DNA from: Pratylenchus scribneri
Taxonomy: Eukaryota; Nematoda; Chromadorea; Rhabditida; Pratylenchidae
DNA length: 64,000 bases
Direction of reading: 5' to 3'
Assembly: GCA_030063045.1 (NCBI GenBank)
Contig: JAQSEB010000004.1
Span: forward strand, 3,348,001-3,412,000
Both the position numbers and the translations under genes were made by a program. Numbering within the stretch: position 1 is the first letter of the stretch; each line of letters begins with the position of its first letter. Shown one piece after another: positions 37,282 through 46,421 of the stretch. The notes beneath the pieces were generated by a model that saw nothing but the letters and a program-made list of their open reading frames with translations, was not told the DNA's origin and ran no database searches.

Positions 37282-37524
37282 TTAATTATTAATATTTTTC
37301 GTTTTGAGGACACGGGGGCAATTGCAGATGGCCGGTGGAACACATGAACATGGAGGTTGTTGATAAGTATTTAGAACCATTTCTCTATTTTCGTTATTAA
37401 TCGCCTGGAGGCCAACCGGATTGATTAAATAGCGACCGTTTTCTGTTGTATCTATCCTAAATCCTTGAATCGGTTGAGGATTATTTGGATTTTGATTTGA
37501 AGAATTTTGCCCACTGTTACTCAT
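37282..37524 (-). CDS. Small Asn/Pro-rich protein with Cys pairs, unknown
   Basis: 80 residues from the ATG at 37524. The N-terminus is Asn/Gln/Ser-rich and the end holds PPCSCVPPAICNCP. No family was recognised. It lies in the same-strand series as the F-box-like gene within the Polinton. Confidence 0.5.
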   Translation of the reverse strand: MSNSGQNSSNQNPNNPQPIQGFRIDTTENGRYLINPVGLQAINNENREMVLNTYQQPPCSCVPPAICNCPRVLKTKNINN

Positions 37525-37632
37525 TGTAACTAAAAAGAAAAAGCAAAAAATTTTTAAATATTATTAAGATATAATTTGATAAAACAAATATGAAAATTTA
37601 AAAGAAAAAAATTATTTTTATTATAAAAAAAT

Positions 37633-38229
37633 TTAATTTAGATTTAATATGTGTTTTTCTTTCCCATCCAAAATAAAGACTTGGTCTTCCATGAATTTAT
37701 GTGCTTGTTTTGTAACGTAAAGTTGGTCAGGAGTTTGCCCAGTTAATCTATCAATTGCTTCTTTTGGTAGATTAAATAACTTTAAATTATTATTCAATTA
37801 ATTGTTCAAATTAAAAATTAATCTAACCGAAGTTTTATTCTGATTATTCCAATCTATAGCTTTACTCCGCTTTTCAAATTCATCATAATCATTTAAAATT
37901 TTTTCCGCAGCACTAGAAATTGAATTAGCAGGAGACAAACTTTTTCGATCATAAGAATTATTCGAAAAGCTATTTGGAGAATTGCAAAAATTATCCCAAT
38001 TTGGAGAATTGCCAATTTGACTATTGCTGCTTTCTCCGACCGTTGATGAATTTATATATCTTTGGAAGGAATTTGGGTCATTTCCTCTGAATTTCACTAC
38101 TGAAAAATATATTAAAAATAAAATGAATTCTTAAATACTTGTATATCCGTCAAAATTTTTGGAATTAAAAGATGAAGGTTCAGATTTTTCTTTAAGATAA
38201 AATGACTTGTTTTGTCCAGGATTAAACAT
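37633..38229 (-). CDS. Element protein of unknown function, three exons
   Basis: Exon 1 (38229 to about 38138) begins MFNPGQNKSFYLKEK. Exon 2 (about 38100-37830) is Ser/Asn-rich (SSTVGESSNSQIGNSPNW) with a short coil (AAEKILNDYDEFEKR). Exon 3 (about 37780-37633) ends ILDGKEKHILNLN. The splice sites are GT-AG and keep the frame throughout. No motif identifies a function. It may be a scaffold or regulatory protein of the virus-like element. Confidence 0.55.
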
Positions 38230-38292
38230 CTAAAGATATATTTAAATTTATAATTCATAAGGTAAATTTGATAAATAATCATTAATTGTGAT

Positions 38293-38299
38293 TATAAAG
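38293..38299 (+). promoter_or_regulatory. TATA box of the zinc-ribbon/ATPase gene cluster
   Basis: TATAAAG 23 nt upstream of the ATG at 38322. It is the first of three similarly placed TATA elements in the plus-strand structural block. The next two downstream ORFs have no such box. Confidence 0.5.
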
Positions 38300-38321
38300 A
38301 TTAGATTAAATTTTATTCAAA

Positions 38322-38513
38322 ATGTGCGAATTTAAATGTTGTAATTTTTGTTTTTGCCACTACCTAAATTGTAAATATTGCAATAAAAAGGGATTAATGT
38401 ATTTCATTTACGATAAAAATGAAGTCAAGTGTCCAAAATGTGGTGGGCCAATGCGTTCGGAAGTCACACGGAATAAGGGCTATATAAAGGAAAATTATAT
38501 TCATGAATCATGA
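38322..38513 (+). CDS. Small Cys-rich zinc-binding protein, copy A
   Basis: 63 residues. Cys pairs (KCCNFCFCHY, CKYC, KCPKCGGPM) suggest a two-site zinc ribbon. The 56-residue neighbour repeats the pattern, so the pair is a tandem duplication. They precede the packaging ATPase on the same strand with 15 nt between the ORFs. Similar short zinc proteins occur in large DNA viruses, but no specific function is assigned. Confidence 0.7.
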   Translation: MCEFKCCNFCFCHYLNCKYCNKKGLMYFIYDKNEVKCPKCGGPMRSEVTRNKGYIKENYIHES

Positions 38514-38528
38514 TTAAATTACTTTACA

Positions 38529-38699
38529 ATGGAAAGCTGCGATCATTCTATCAAATGCTGTAATTTTTGCCCATGCCATTATCATTATTGTTCAAAGTGC
38601 AAAAAAATGCTTCAGCATTTTACAATATTATCAACATTTGTAAATCTAGAAGACTATATAAAATGTCCAAAATGCTTTGATTTTATACTAATTAAATAA
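38529..38699 (+). CDS. Small Cys-rich zinc-binding protein, copy B
   Basis: 56 residues from the ATG at 38529 to the TAA at 38697-38699. Motifs KCCNFCPCHYHYC and KCPKCF parallel copy A. It ends 2 nt before the ATPase start codon, consistent with co-expression. Confidence 0.7.
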   Translation: MESCDHSIKCCNFCPCHYHYCSKCKKMLQHFTILSTFVNLEDYIKCPKCFDFILIK

Positions 38700-38701
38700 A
38701 A

Positions 38702-39316
38702 ATGTTTAACGCTCCTTTTACTTTAATTTTATGTGGGGCTACCGGTAGTGGTAAAACAAAATGGCTCCTAAAATTTTTAAATCATACTGATGAATTGATA
38801 AATCCTCCGCCAATAAAAATATTATATTGCTATGGAGAAATGAATGAATCTATAATCGCTTTAAAAAATAAAGGGATCGAAACTCATAATGGACTGCCCG
38901 ATATTGAACTTATTAAGAGTCAAGAGAAACCCTTACTTTTAATATTGGATGATCTTATGCTTAATATGAAAAATGATTTCATTGACTTACTTTTTACAAG
39001 AGGGTCCCACAATTGGAATACTTCAGTTATCTTTGTCACACAAAGTCTTTATGGGCGAGATATTAAAACAGCACGGGCAAACTCTCATTATCTTATATTA
39101 ATGAGGAACCCATCTGCTCAATTGCATGTGAGAACTTTAGGCTCACAACTTTTCCCTCGTCGACTAAATTATTTTATGGATGCCTATAACGATGCAACCA
39201 AAGAGCCATTCACTTATTTGGTTATAAATATGCATCCAAACGCTCCGGAAAGTTTAAGATTATCTACAAATATTTTTCCTAATGAAAAAATTACAATCTA
39301 CTTACCAGTTAATTAG
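38702..39316 (+). CDS. Polinton packaging ATPase (FtsK/HerA-A32 type)
   Basis: 204 residues with a Walker A GATGSGKT near the N-terminus (LILCGATGSGKTKWLL), a Walker B LLLILDDLM at about residue 85, and a sensor-like VIFVTQSLYG. The C-terminal part (RRLNYFMDAYNDATKEPFTYLVIN) is typical of Polinton/adintovirus A32-like ATPases. It would pump element DNA into the capsid. It follows the zinc protein by 2 nt and lacks introns. Confidence 0.92.
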   Translation: MFNAPFTLILCGATGSGKTKWLLKFLNHTDELINPPPIKILYCYGEMNESIIALKNKGIETHNGLPDIELIKSQEKPLLLILDDLMLNMKNDFIDLLFTRGSHNWNTSVIFVTQSLYGRDIKTARANSHYLILMRNPSAQLHVRTLGSQLFPRRLNYFMDAYNDATKEPFTYLVINMHPNAPESLRLSTNIFPNEKITIYLPVN

Positions 39317-39318
39317 TA

Positions 39319-39327
39319 TATAAATAG
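39319..39327 (+). promoter_or_regulatory. TATA box before the five-gene structural cluster
   Basis: TATAAATAG 25 nt upstream of the ATG at 39352. The same nonamer recurs upstream of the major capsid gene at 44475-44483. Confidence 0.55.
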
Positions 39328-39351
39328 AATAAAAAATATTTTTAAAATAAA

Positions 39352-39702
39352 ATGTATGAATTTAGCCCCTATATAAAAGAAAACGCTGAATTTCTTAAGA
39401 AGCTTGCTTCTACAAAATCTGATAAAAATAAAAACGCTCTACTTTTGAACGCGAGTGCAGAACAAATATTAGCTATCGTAGAGATTTGTGCAAATATTCT
39501 TAAGTTCAATTTCACTTTGACTAAATCACAGAAGAGAAAATTAGCAAAGTACGCTGATTTCTACAGATCAATTGCCCGTTCAAAAACAGAAAAAAGTGCT
39601 AGAAATAGAATACAACAAGGAAGTGGCATTGCTTTGGGTGCTATATTAGTCCCTGTATTAGCCGAGCTCGCAGCCCATTTAGTACAAAAAATTGTAAATT
39701 AA
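39352..39702 (+). CDS. pX-like virion core protein candidate
   Basis: 116 residues. It contains FLKKLASTKSDKNKNALL, an AEQILAIVEICANILKFN segment, a basic KSQKRKLAKYADFYR stretch, and a hydrophobic GIALGAILVPVLAELAAHL end after a Gln-Gly-Ser turn. This arrangement matches a small protein widespread in Polintons and adintoviruses that has been compared with adenovirus pX. A role in DNA condensation or membrane action is known only by analogy. First ORF after the TATA box at 39319. Confidence 0.65.
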   Translation: MYEFSPYIKENAEFLKKLASTKSDKNKNALLLNASAEQILAIVEICANILKFNFTLTKSQKRKLAKYADFYRSIARSKTEKSARNRIQQGSGIALGAILVPVLAELAAHLVQKIVN

Positions 39703-39703
39703 A

Positions 39704-40600
39704 ATGAAGAATGCAAAGAAAATGATTATGATTCCTGAAGTGGAATATTTAGCTCTACTTTCTATGATGAAAGGCGATGATCCTCTAAGAAAAGAAAAGG
39801 CTTTAGTCGATGTGAAAATACATCAAAATTTGTCAAATAAAAAGATTTCTGAAGATATTAAGGCCAAGAAATATGACTGGTTATTTAAGCAAAAAAGAAA
39901 ATTACGAGAATTAATTGAGGGTAAACCGCAAAAAGTTGTCGTTGAAAATTTGCCGCCTGCTCCTAATATACCTCCCTATATGGGAATAAATCAAGAACAG
40001 AAAAATAAAATTGAAACCCCAGAAAAAACACCGATAAGGAAAGATAGGCAACGTCGAAATTTAACTGAGAGTGTAAGCACAATTCAAAGTGTAACTCCCG
40101 AGAGTGCATCCACATCTGGACGGGATAGATCACAATCTGAAATTTATTCATCTGAGTATGACACACCAAAACAGACAACTAAAAGTCAATCAAAAACTCC
40201 CTCTCAAACAGCAACTGCATCTACATATACTAAATCTCCCACGCCCATAACGCCTAAATCTTTCACAAAATTAATGAATTATGTTGGAAAAAATAAAGAA
40301 AAATTGGGAATAAATAGCGATGGTAGTATTTTAACTAATTTTAAAAAACCCGTTGGAGGAAGCAATTATGTCGATGTTTTAAAATATTTGTCAGGTCAAT
40401 TATCAACTCCACCAAAGGGACATACTTTTCTAAAAGCAAAGCTATCGAAAGACCCAGAATTTATAAGAATGTTTGGCCAAATAGGTAAAGGAAAGAAAAC
40501 CAAAAAATTAGTAGTCGTTAAATTAAATCCTATAAAAACACCTGGACTTAAAAGAAATAAAATTAATACATTCAAACCTAAATTATGGGTAAAACTTTAA
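39704..40600 (+). CDS. Polinton structural/core protein, unknown
   Basis: 298 residues, starting 1 nt after the preceding stop. The N-terminal part is charged (MMKGDDPLRKEKA, KKYDWLFKQKRKLREL). The middle is Ser/Thr/Pro-rich and probably disordered. The end is basic (FGQIGKGKKTKKLVVV, TPGLKRNKINTFKPK). Polintons commonly carry such a protein between pX and the capsid genes, and a DNA-binding virion role is likely but unproven. It overlaps the integrase ORF by 16 nt. Confidence 0.6.
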   Translation: MKNAKKMIMIPEVEYLALLSMMKGDDPLRKEKALVDVKIHQNLSNKKISEDIKAKKYDWLFKQKRKLRELIEGKPQKVVVENLPPAPNIPPYMGINQEQKNKIETPEKTPIRKDRQRRNLTESVSTIQSVTPESASTSGRDRSQSEIYSSEYDTPKQTTKSQSKTPSQTATASTYTKSPTPITPKSFTKLMNYVGKNKEKLGINSDGSILTNFKKPVGGSNYVDVLKYLSGQLSTPPKGHTFLKAKLSKDPEFIRMFGQIGKGKKTKKLVVVKLNPIKTPGLKRNKINTFKPKLWVKL

Positions 40601-41667
40601 AAGAAAATATTTTACATGATATTTATTACAATTTAGATTCTCCTGCTAGCTATGCAGGAATAAATAAAATTCTAGTAGAAGCCAGAAAGAAAAATAAAAA
40701 CATTTCCATAAGAGATGTAACAGATTTTCTCTCGAATGAAAGAACATATACTTTATTTAAGCCTAGAAGAATTAGGTTCAAAAGACTGAGAACAATTCCA
40801 ACGGGGCTAAATACAGATTGGCAATGCGATTTGTGTATATTCGATAATATTAAAAAAGAAAATGATGGTAATGCTTATTTATTAGTTTGCATTGATGTAT
40901 TAAGTCGTAAAATTTATGTTGCCCCTGCTCGTACAAAAAAAAGTGAAGACATGATAAAAGCCTTTGATATATTATTCGAAAAATCGAAAATTTTGCCAAA
41001 CAAACTTTATAGTGATGCTGGTGTCGAATTTCAAGCCAAAAAAATGTTAAATTATTTCAGGGAAAAAGATATAATTAAGCATGTAATGTTCACTCCTAAT
41101 TTACATGCGGGAGTAGTAGAGAGGGCAAATAGGACAATAAAAGGTAGATTATACAAATATTTTAGTGAGAAAAATACGACTAGATGGATTGAAATAATTG
41201 ATAAAATAGTGAATGGAATAAACAATAGCATAAACCGGACCATAGGCATGAAACCGAATTCAGTAAACTATGAAAATGCACAAGAGCTGCTAGAGCGAGT
41301 ATATAAATCAAATGAGGATGAAAATGCTAACCCTAAATTTAAAATAGGAGATATTGTAAGAATATCAAAAATAAAAACAAAATTTGAAAAAGGCTACTTA
41401 CCCAATTTTACAGACGAATTATTCAAAATCGTAAAAGTAAGTCTAACTGATCCTCCGACTTATAGAATTGCTGATTTGGAAGATAATAAAATAGAAAGCG
41501 TATTTTATGAACAGGAATTAGCTTTGACTACAAAATATACGACTTATAGAATTGCCGAAGTCATAAAAACACGCAAAAGAAAAGGTATAAAAGAACTATT
41601 TGTAAGGTGGGTAGGATATTCAGAAAAATATAATTCTTGGATTAAAGAATCCGATTTAGTAAATTAA
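40585..41667 (+). CDS. Retroviral-type integrase with C-terminal chromodomain
   Basis: 360 residues. The RNase-H-fold catalytic core has Asp82 (TDWQCDLC), Asp144 (LYSDAGVEF) and Glu179 (VVERANRTI), with 34 residues between the last two. A basic linker and SH3-like segment follow (FKIGDIVRISKI). The final about 45 residues are a chromodomain (YRIAEVIKTRKRKG, LFVRWVGYSEKYNSWI). It integrates the element and makes the 6-bp duplication seen at its ends. The chromodomain may target chromatin. The ORF overlaps its upstream neighbour and ends 1 nt before the next. Confidence 0.95.
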   Translation: MGKTLKENILHDIYYNLDSPASYAGINKILVEARKKNKNISIRDVTDFLSNERTYTLFKPRRIRFKRLRTIPTGLNTDWQCDLCIFDNIKKENDGNAYLLVCIDVLSRKIYVAPARTKKSEDMIKAFDILFEKSKILPNKLYSDAGVEFQAKKMLNYFREKDIIKHVMFTPNLHAGVVERANRTIKGRLYKYFSEKNTTRWIEIIDKIVNGINNSINRTIGMKPNSVNYENAQELLERVYKSNEDENANPKFKIGDIVRISKIKTKFEKGYLPNFTDELFKIVKVSLTDPPTYRIADLEDNKIESVFYEQELALTTKYTTYRIAEVIKTRKRKGIKELFVRWVGYSEKYNSWIKESDLVN

Positions 41668-41668
41668 T

Positions 41669-44062
41669 ATGGACAATTTTTATACTGTATTACCCTCAAA
41701 TACTGCTATTGAAGGTAATAAAACATCGAATTATACAGTTAGGCTACCTGAACCATTGAATTTAGATTCAAACTGGTCTGTCGCCTTATCATCAATAATT
41801 TATCCTATATCATTTACATCGCTAGGCACTCAAGAAGATCAATATATTACATTAAATAATGAAATAGGAGGTGAAGAAAAAATTCCGATACCGGCAATGA
41901 ATTTTCTTTCTATTCAAAACTTAGAAAAAGGAATAAATGATGCTATTTTGGCATATGAAAAGGAATCTAAACCTAGATATTCGAGAGCAATTCTGGAAAA
42001 TGAAGGTACATTAAAAACCCCAGAAAGAATACAAGAAACTCCGGAAATTATTGCAGCAGTTCAAGAATTTCAAAGACGAAAAGCAGGTCAAGGGAATGCT
42101 ACACAAGAAGGGACAAATCAGTCGAATGATTTAGAGCAAGCTGCTATTGATTTAGAAGAACAAAAGAAATTATTAGCGGCACAAAGGGCAATAGAAAAAG
42201 CATTTAATCAATGCAGAGCTTTAGCATCTCAAGTCGAAACTTGGGCCCAATTAGCAAGAGCAAAAAGACAAAAAAGTGAGAGGTTAAGAAGGAAATTTCC
42301 AGATGTAGGTCAAGAATTGTATAATGATCTATTGTCATTAGCTAATACCATTCAAGACAAGGCAGTATTAATAGCAGAAGAAACCAAAATTGCTGCCAAT
42401 GCTAAAAATAAAGTCATAGAATTCAAAGAAAGCAAAAATGTAAGAGAAGCAAGGAAAATTGCTGACATTGCCAAAAAAGCTGAACAAAATGCAAGAAAAT
42501 TAGCAAATGAAGCCGGTAGATTATTTGCTGGAACGCCAGAAAGAAACTACGAAGATGGAGTAGAGCAAATCACGAATAGAATTGATTTTCTTATCAATTC
42601 AGTTACGGGGCAATCGGAAAATGATCAAAGTGTGTTAACAGAAACAGAACAATTGCCTGTTCCCCAATATCCCCCAGATCATCCAAAAATGCAAAATCAA
42701 GGAAAAGCCAAAGGACAAGCAGAGATTTCTACGAATATTGGAAGTGAAGGACAGATACAAAATACTAACAATGAAGATAAAAGGCAGATACAAACTACAA
42801 ATGAAGGTGAATTAAAAACACTAACTAGAATAGAGGAAAGTCCCGAAATTATCGCAGCAGTCGAGGCCTTTAAAAGAAGAAAGGAACAGGCTAAAACATC
42901 CGCAGTATCTCAACCTACTCCAACCCCATCTCAGCCACAACCTAGCCTAACTCCATCTCAGCCGCAGCCACAACCCAGTTCTATCCCATCTCAGCCGCAG
43001 ACACAGCCAAGTTCCACCACAGCTCAGCCTCACCCACAACCTGATCCAATGACATCTCAATTTCCGACTGTTCAAAAAATTGAAGAGTCGAAAGAAATAA
43101 TTGAAGCAGTAAATAAATTTAAAGAGCGGAAAGAACAAGAGAAAATTATAATTCATTCGCCATCTGCTCCTTTATTTCCTCCTAAACCCAATGTTGATGT
43201 ACCAAAACCACCACCCTTACCTATTATTGAATCTAGTGATGAAGAATATGAATGGGTAATGTCTCCAAAATCCACAGTAATAAAGGAAGAAAAGAAAACA
43301 GAAAAAAGTATTGCAATTAATTGGAGTGTAAGTCAAAGTGATGAAGCAATAGAATTATTTCCCGCGAAAAAGGTTTCAGAATATACTAATAAAAAGCCTG
43401 AACCTATAAGAATAAAAGGCTTTTTTATTCCCGATGAGAATGAAGATGAAAAAGAAGATTTATCTTCATTGCCAGCATTACCCAAGCCACAAGCATTGGT
43501 AAGCGCTAGCCACACAGATGAAAAAGGAAGAGATTTAACTATACCAGAGCAAGTCCATCTTAGTTTAATGAATAGGCTAAAAAAGATTGGCAAAATGGCA
43601 AAAATTCCATCGGATTCGGCGCAAAAAGTCCAATTTAGATATGATACCGTATATCAAAAATTTACTGTTTCAATGCAAAAAAATATTAAATCGATTCAGA
43701 TTTCTAAACAACTTGCATATATCCTTGGTTTCCGAACGAATGTGAATATACAGGGAGGAGATACGGCAGAATATATGCCAGATCTCTCTGGAGGGATAAA
43801 ACAATTGTATATTTATGCGCCAAAGCTCATTGAAAATACCATGGTCGGAGATGAGTTAGTTCCTTTATTGCGAGTTATTAATGTGCAGGGGAAACCCGGC
43901 GAGATAGTAGAGTCTATATATAGCTCAGAATTTCATCATAGATTACAATCTAAAAGAATTACTGAAATCAGTATAGAAATTAGAACATCTTCAGGCGAAT
44001 TAGTAAATTTTCACTGGGGAAATATAATTTTAACATTACATTGGAATCGTTCATTTTTTTAA
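41669..44062 (+). CDS. Penton-like minor capsid protein with large repeat insert
   Basis: 797 residues. The ends match Polinton minor capsid (single jelly-roll penton) proteins: MDNFYTVLPSNTAIEG and WSVALSSIIYPISF at the start, ITEISIEIRTSSGELV and NIILTLHWNR at the end. About 550 residues lie between them. This insert contains a long helical Ala/Glu/Lys coil (about 145-320), a Pro/Gln/Ser-rich tract, and three copies of an IxExxEIIxAVxxFxxRK motif at about residues 121-140, 386-405 and 470-488. The insert is much larger than usual and may form a spike or fibre-like projection. No intron. Confidence 0.82.
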   Translation: MDNFYTVLPSNTAIEGNKTSNYTVRLPEPLNLDSNWSVALSSIIYPISFTSLGTQEDQYITLNNEIGGEEKIPIPAMNFLSIQNLEKGINDAILAYEKESKPRYSRAILENEGTLKTPERIQETPEIIAAVQEFQRRKAGQGNATQEGTNQSNDLEQAAIDLEEQKKLLAAQRAIEKAFNQCRALASQVETWAQLARAKRQKSERLRRKFPDVGQELYNDLLSLANTIQDKAVLIAEETKIAANAKNKVIEFKESKNVREARKIADIAKKAEQNARKLANEAGRLFAGTPERNYEDGVEQITNRIDFLINSVTGQSENDQSVLTETEQLPVPQYPPDHPKMQNQGKAKGQAEISTNIGSEGQIQNTNNEDKRQIQTTNEGELKTLTRIEESPEIIAAVEAFKRRKEQAKTSAVSQPTPTPSQPQPSLTPSQPQPQPSSIPSQPQTQPSSTTAQPHPQPDPMTSQFPTVQKIEESKEIIEAVNKFKERKEQEKIIIHSPSAPLFPPKPNVDVPKPPPLPIIESSDEEYEWVMSPKSTVIKEEKKTEKSIAINWSVSQSDEAIELFPAKKVSEYTNKKPEPIRIKGFFIPDENEDEKEDLSSLPALPKPQALVSASHTDEKGRDLTIPEQVHLSLMNRLKKIGKMAKIPSDSAQKVQFRYDTVYQKFTVSMQKNIKSIQISKQLAYILGFRTNVNIQGGDTAEYMPDLSGGIKQLYIYAPKLIENTMVGDELVPLLRVINVQGKPGEIVESIYSSEFHHRLQSKRITEISIEIRTSSGELVNFHWGNIILTLHWNRSFF

Positions 44063-44467
44063 ATGACTCACATATACATCGACCCTGATAAACTAGATTG
44101 GAGCGGTTTCCTCTCATCCCAAGAGGGAACAGGCAAATATTTTGTAGGTACTAAATATCAAAGAGGCTTTGGAATATTTACGAATACTATTTTACCTGGT
44201 ATTGCCAGATTTTTGATGCCAATAGCCAAAAATATTGCTAGTACAGCAGGCCAAGAAGGGATAGCCGCTGGATCAAAAATTTTAGGCGATATAACTCAGG
44301 GAAAGGATATTAAGGAATCATTAGCAGAGCATTCTAAACAAAGTCTACAAAACATTGCTACAAAATTGCAACAGTGTGGCAAAGGTAAAGGCAAAAATCG
44401 CCGGACTATAAAAAGCCAACATATTAAGAAAAAACGAAAATATATTGATCAGTTAACCTTTCCATGA
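44063..44467 (+). CDS. Adenovirus pVI-like minor virion protein
   Basis: 134 residues, starting immediately at the preceding stop codon (TAAATG). It has GKYFVGTKYQRGFGIF, followed by an amphipathic hydrophobic segment (ARFLMPIAKNIASTAG), an ALA/SLA-type helix and a basic C-terminus (KGKGKNRR, KKKRKYIDQ). This layout is that of pVI-like/membrane-active proteins in Polintons and adintoviruses, cut by the viral protease and linking capsid to core. Assignment is by pattern. Confidence 0.68.
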   Translation: MTHIYIDPDKLDWSGFLSSQEGTGKYFVGTKYQRGFGIFTNTILPGIARFLMPIAKNIASTAGQEGIAAGSKILGDITQGKDIKESLAEHSKQSLQNIATKLQQCGKGKGKNRRTIKSQHIKKKRKYIDQLTFP

Positions 44468-44474
44468 AAATTTG

Positions 44475-44483
44475 TATAAATAG
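44475..44483 (+). promoter_or_regulatory. TATA box of the major capsid protein gene
   Basis: TATAAATAG 31 nt upstream of the ATG at 44514, identical to the box at 39319-39327. Confidence 0.55.
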
Positions 44484-44513
44484 TTGTAAAATAATTAAAT
44501 TCAAACAGTTAAA

Positions 44514-45944
44514 ATGACTACACTTAAAAAAATTGATAGATTAAGCGCTGAAGGAATTGAAAATTCCTTAGCTATATTCGAATTACCTCCTACAAATGTG
44601 GCGATAAACAAAACAACCACCAGAGAGTTGCTTCCGCTTGCCGCATTAAATGACTCTGGTCCTTATACTTTTAGGCTCTTTGCAGACAACCAATTTCCTG
44701 ACCTTTCTAGAACCTGGATCTATCTGGCAACTAGAATTGAGAAAAAGGTTGGAGATGAGTGGGTCCCAATTAAAGTGACACCTGAAATACCAGCGGTACC
44801 TGCTCAAGGCGATAACCCTGCTATTCCAGCAGTTCCTGCTAACGAAGATGATAAGCATGTAGGAGTCATTCAAAATTTTGGGCAATCATTTATTCGGCAA
44901 ATGACTATGAATATTTCGAATGTAGAAGTGTTCAATAGCGGTATTCATTATGCATATCGTTCGTATATTTTACATGAACTCGGATTATCCCATGAAACAA
45001 GGAGGGCATTACACGAAGCCAGCTGCTATTATCCCGATGATCTGGATCAAAATAAGGAATCAAATAAAGGTTTTGTGGCACGGGCAGCAAGATTTGCCAA
45101 TGGTCAAACTTGTGAGACACTGGTTAGGTTGAATTTTGACCTAGGAAACCAAGAGCTATTAATGCTCTCTAATAGTGACATAATAATAACAATACATAGG
45201 AATAGTGATGATTTCTTACTTTTGTGTCCATATTATGAGAGAGAAGTTGCCGGTGCAAGACAGGAAGTATCGGCAGCAAACCATGCGACTTATCGTCTAA
45301 AAGTTCTGGATATGAGATTATATGTTAAAACTGTGGATATTACGCAATCATTAAACAATGCCATAAGTCGACATTTAGAGACAAATGTGGCCAAATATCC
45401 GATTCGACGAATAGAAATGAGAAGTCTATTCGTGGGCAAGGGTCGTACTGACTTGGCATGGAATTGTTTTACAAGTATTGTACCTAGACGCCTAATAATT
45501 GGTTTCGTCTCAAATGATGCTTACAGTGGGAGGAAGACACTCTCTCCTTTCAAATTCGAGCATGCAAATGTCAGAAGTATCTGCGCTGAAGCCAATGGGA
45601 ATACTTATCCAAATGTTGCCTATAATTTAGATTTTAGCGAAAACAAATTTATTAGAGCTTTCACCGATTTGTATTCAGGGCTAGGGATGGATAATATCGA
45701 TCGAACCATCTCTATTGGTATGCCCAAATTCATGACGAGTCACTGCTTCTTTGTAATCCCATTAACTTCAACCTTAGAGGATTCTCCTGGTTTTGAAACT
45801 ATAAAAAATTCAACAACCACGATCAAAGTACAATTCAACGAGCCTATTAAGGATGATGGATATGAAATGATAGTTCTGGGTGAGTTTGACGGTATCATTT
45901 CGATTGACAAAGATCGAATCATAACCTCCGATGGTCAGGTATAA
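44514..45944 (+). CDS. Polinton major capsid protein (double jelly-roll)
   Basis: 476 residues. The N-terminal NVAINKTTTRELLPLAAL then DSGPYTFRLFADNQFPDL is the start of Polinton/adintovirus hexon-like capsid proteins, and later strands include YRLKVLDMRLYVKTV and PIRRIEMRSLFVGKG. The capsid lattice would be built from its trimers. A Pro/Ala repeat (IPAVPAQGDNPAIPAVPA) forms a loop in jelly-roll 1. The ORF is intact and intronless, with its own TATA box upstream. Confidence 0.9.
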   Translation: MTTLKKIDRLSAEGIENSLAIFELPPTNVAINKTTTRELLPLAALNDSGPYTFRLFADNQFPDLSRTWIYLATRIEKKVGDEWVPIKVTPEIPAVPAQGDNPAIPAVPANEDDKHVGVIQNFGQSFIRQMTMNISNVEVFNSGIHYAYRSYILHELGLSHETRRALHEASCYYPDDLDQNKESNKGFVARAARFANGQTCETLVRLNFDLGNQELLMLSNSDIIITIHRNSDDFLLLCPYYEREVAGARQEVSAANHATYRLKVLDMRLYVKTVDITQSLNNAISRHLETNVAKYPIRRIEMRSLFVGKGRTDLAWNCFTSIVPRRLIIGFVSNDAYSGRKTLSPFKFEHANVRSICAEANGNTYPNVAYNLDFSENKFIRAFTDLYSGLGMDNIDRTISIGMPKFMTSHCFFVIPLTSTLEDSPGFETIKNSTTTIKVQFNEPIKDDGYEMIVLGEFDGIISIDKDRIITSDGQV

Positions 45945-45977
45945 AAGAATATTATTATTTTATTTTATCTTATAAAG

Positions 45978-46421
45978 ATGAATTCAATTCAGATCAATTC
46001 AATTCTTAAAAACAACTGTCATACAAAAAAATATTTTAAAGGTGTTTATTCTTCAAATAACATACCTTTATTTATGAATTATCCTCATTGTTTTATAGCC
46101 AACACGGATAAAAAAGGAACCAGAGGTGAACATTGGGTCGGGTTTTACGTGAATAATGGTAAAAGTATAGAATATTTTGACTCATATGCCGACAAACCAA
46201 ATGAAGATATTTCTAAATATTTATCAAATTTTTTAGAAATAAAAATGAATAATCATACTATTCAATCGCCCTTTTCTGACAGCTGTGGTCATTTTTGTGT
46301 ATATTTTATCTTTAATAAATGTATAGGAAAAAGTTTCAATGAAATTATAAAAAATTTATTAAACTCAAAAAATACAATCGATTTATTAGTAAAGTTTTTT
46401 GTCAGTTTATTGATAAAATAA
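45978..46421 (+). CDS. Adenain-like cysteine protease (PRO)
   Basis: 147 residues with the catalytic set of adenovirus-type/Ulp1-fold proteases: His52 in GEHWVGFY, Asp68 in EYFDSYA, a Gln near residue 96 (TIQSPFS) and nucleophile Cys103 in SDSCGHFCVYF. It would mature capsid and core proteins. Its stop codon at 46419-46421 directly abuts the stop codon of the opposing gene. Confidence 0.92.
   Translation: MNSIQINSILKNNCHTKKYFKGVYSSNNIPLFMNYPHCFIANTDKKGTRGEHWVGFYVNNGKSIEYFDSYADKPNEDISKYLSNFLEIKMNNHTIQSPFSDSCGHFCVYFIFNKCIGKSFNEIIKNLLNSKNTIDLLVKFFVSLLIK

Noticed and set aside
42947..43156. Leu/Arg/Trp-rich minus-strand ORF
   Set aside because: Antisense of the Pro/Gln-rich tract of the penton-like gene.
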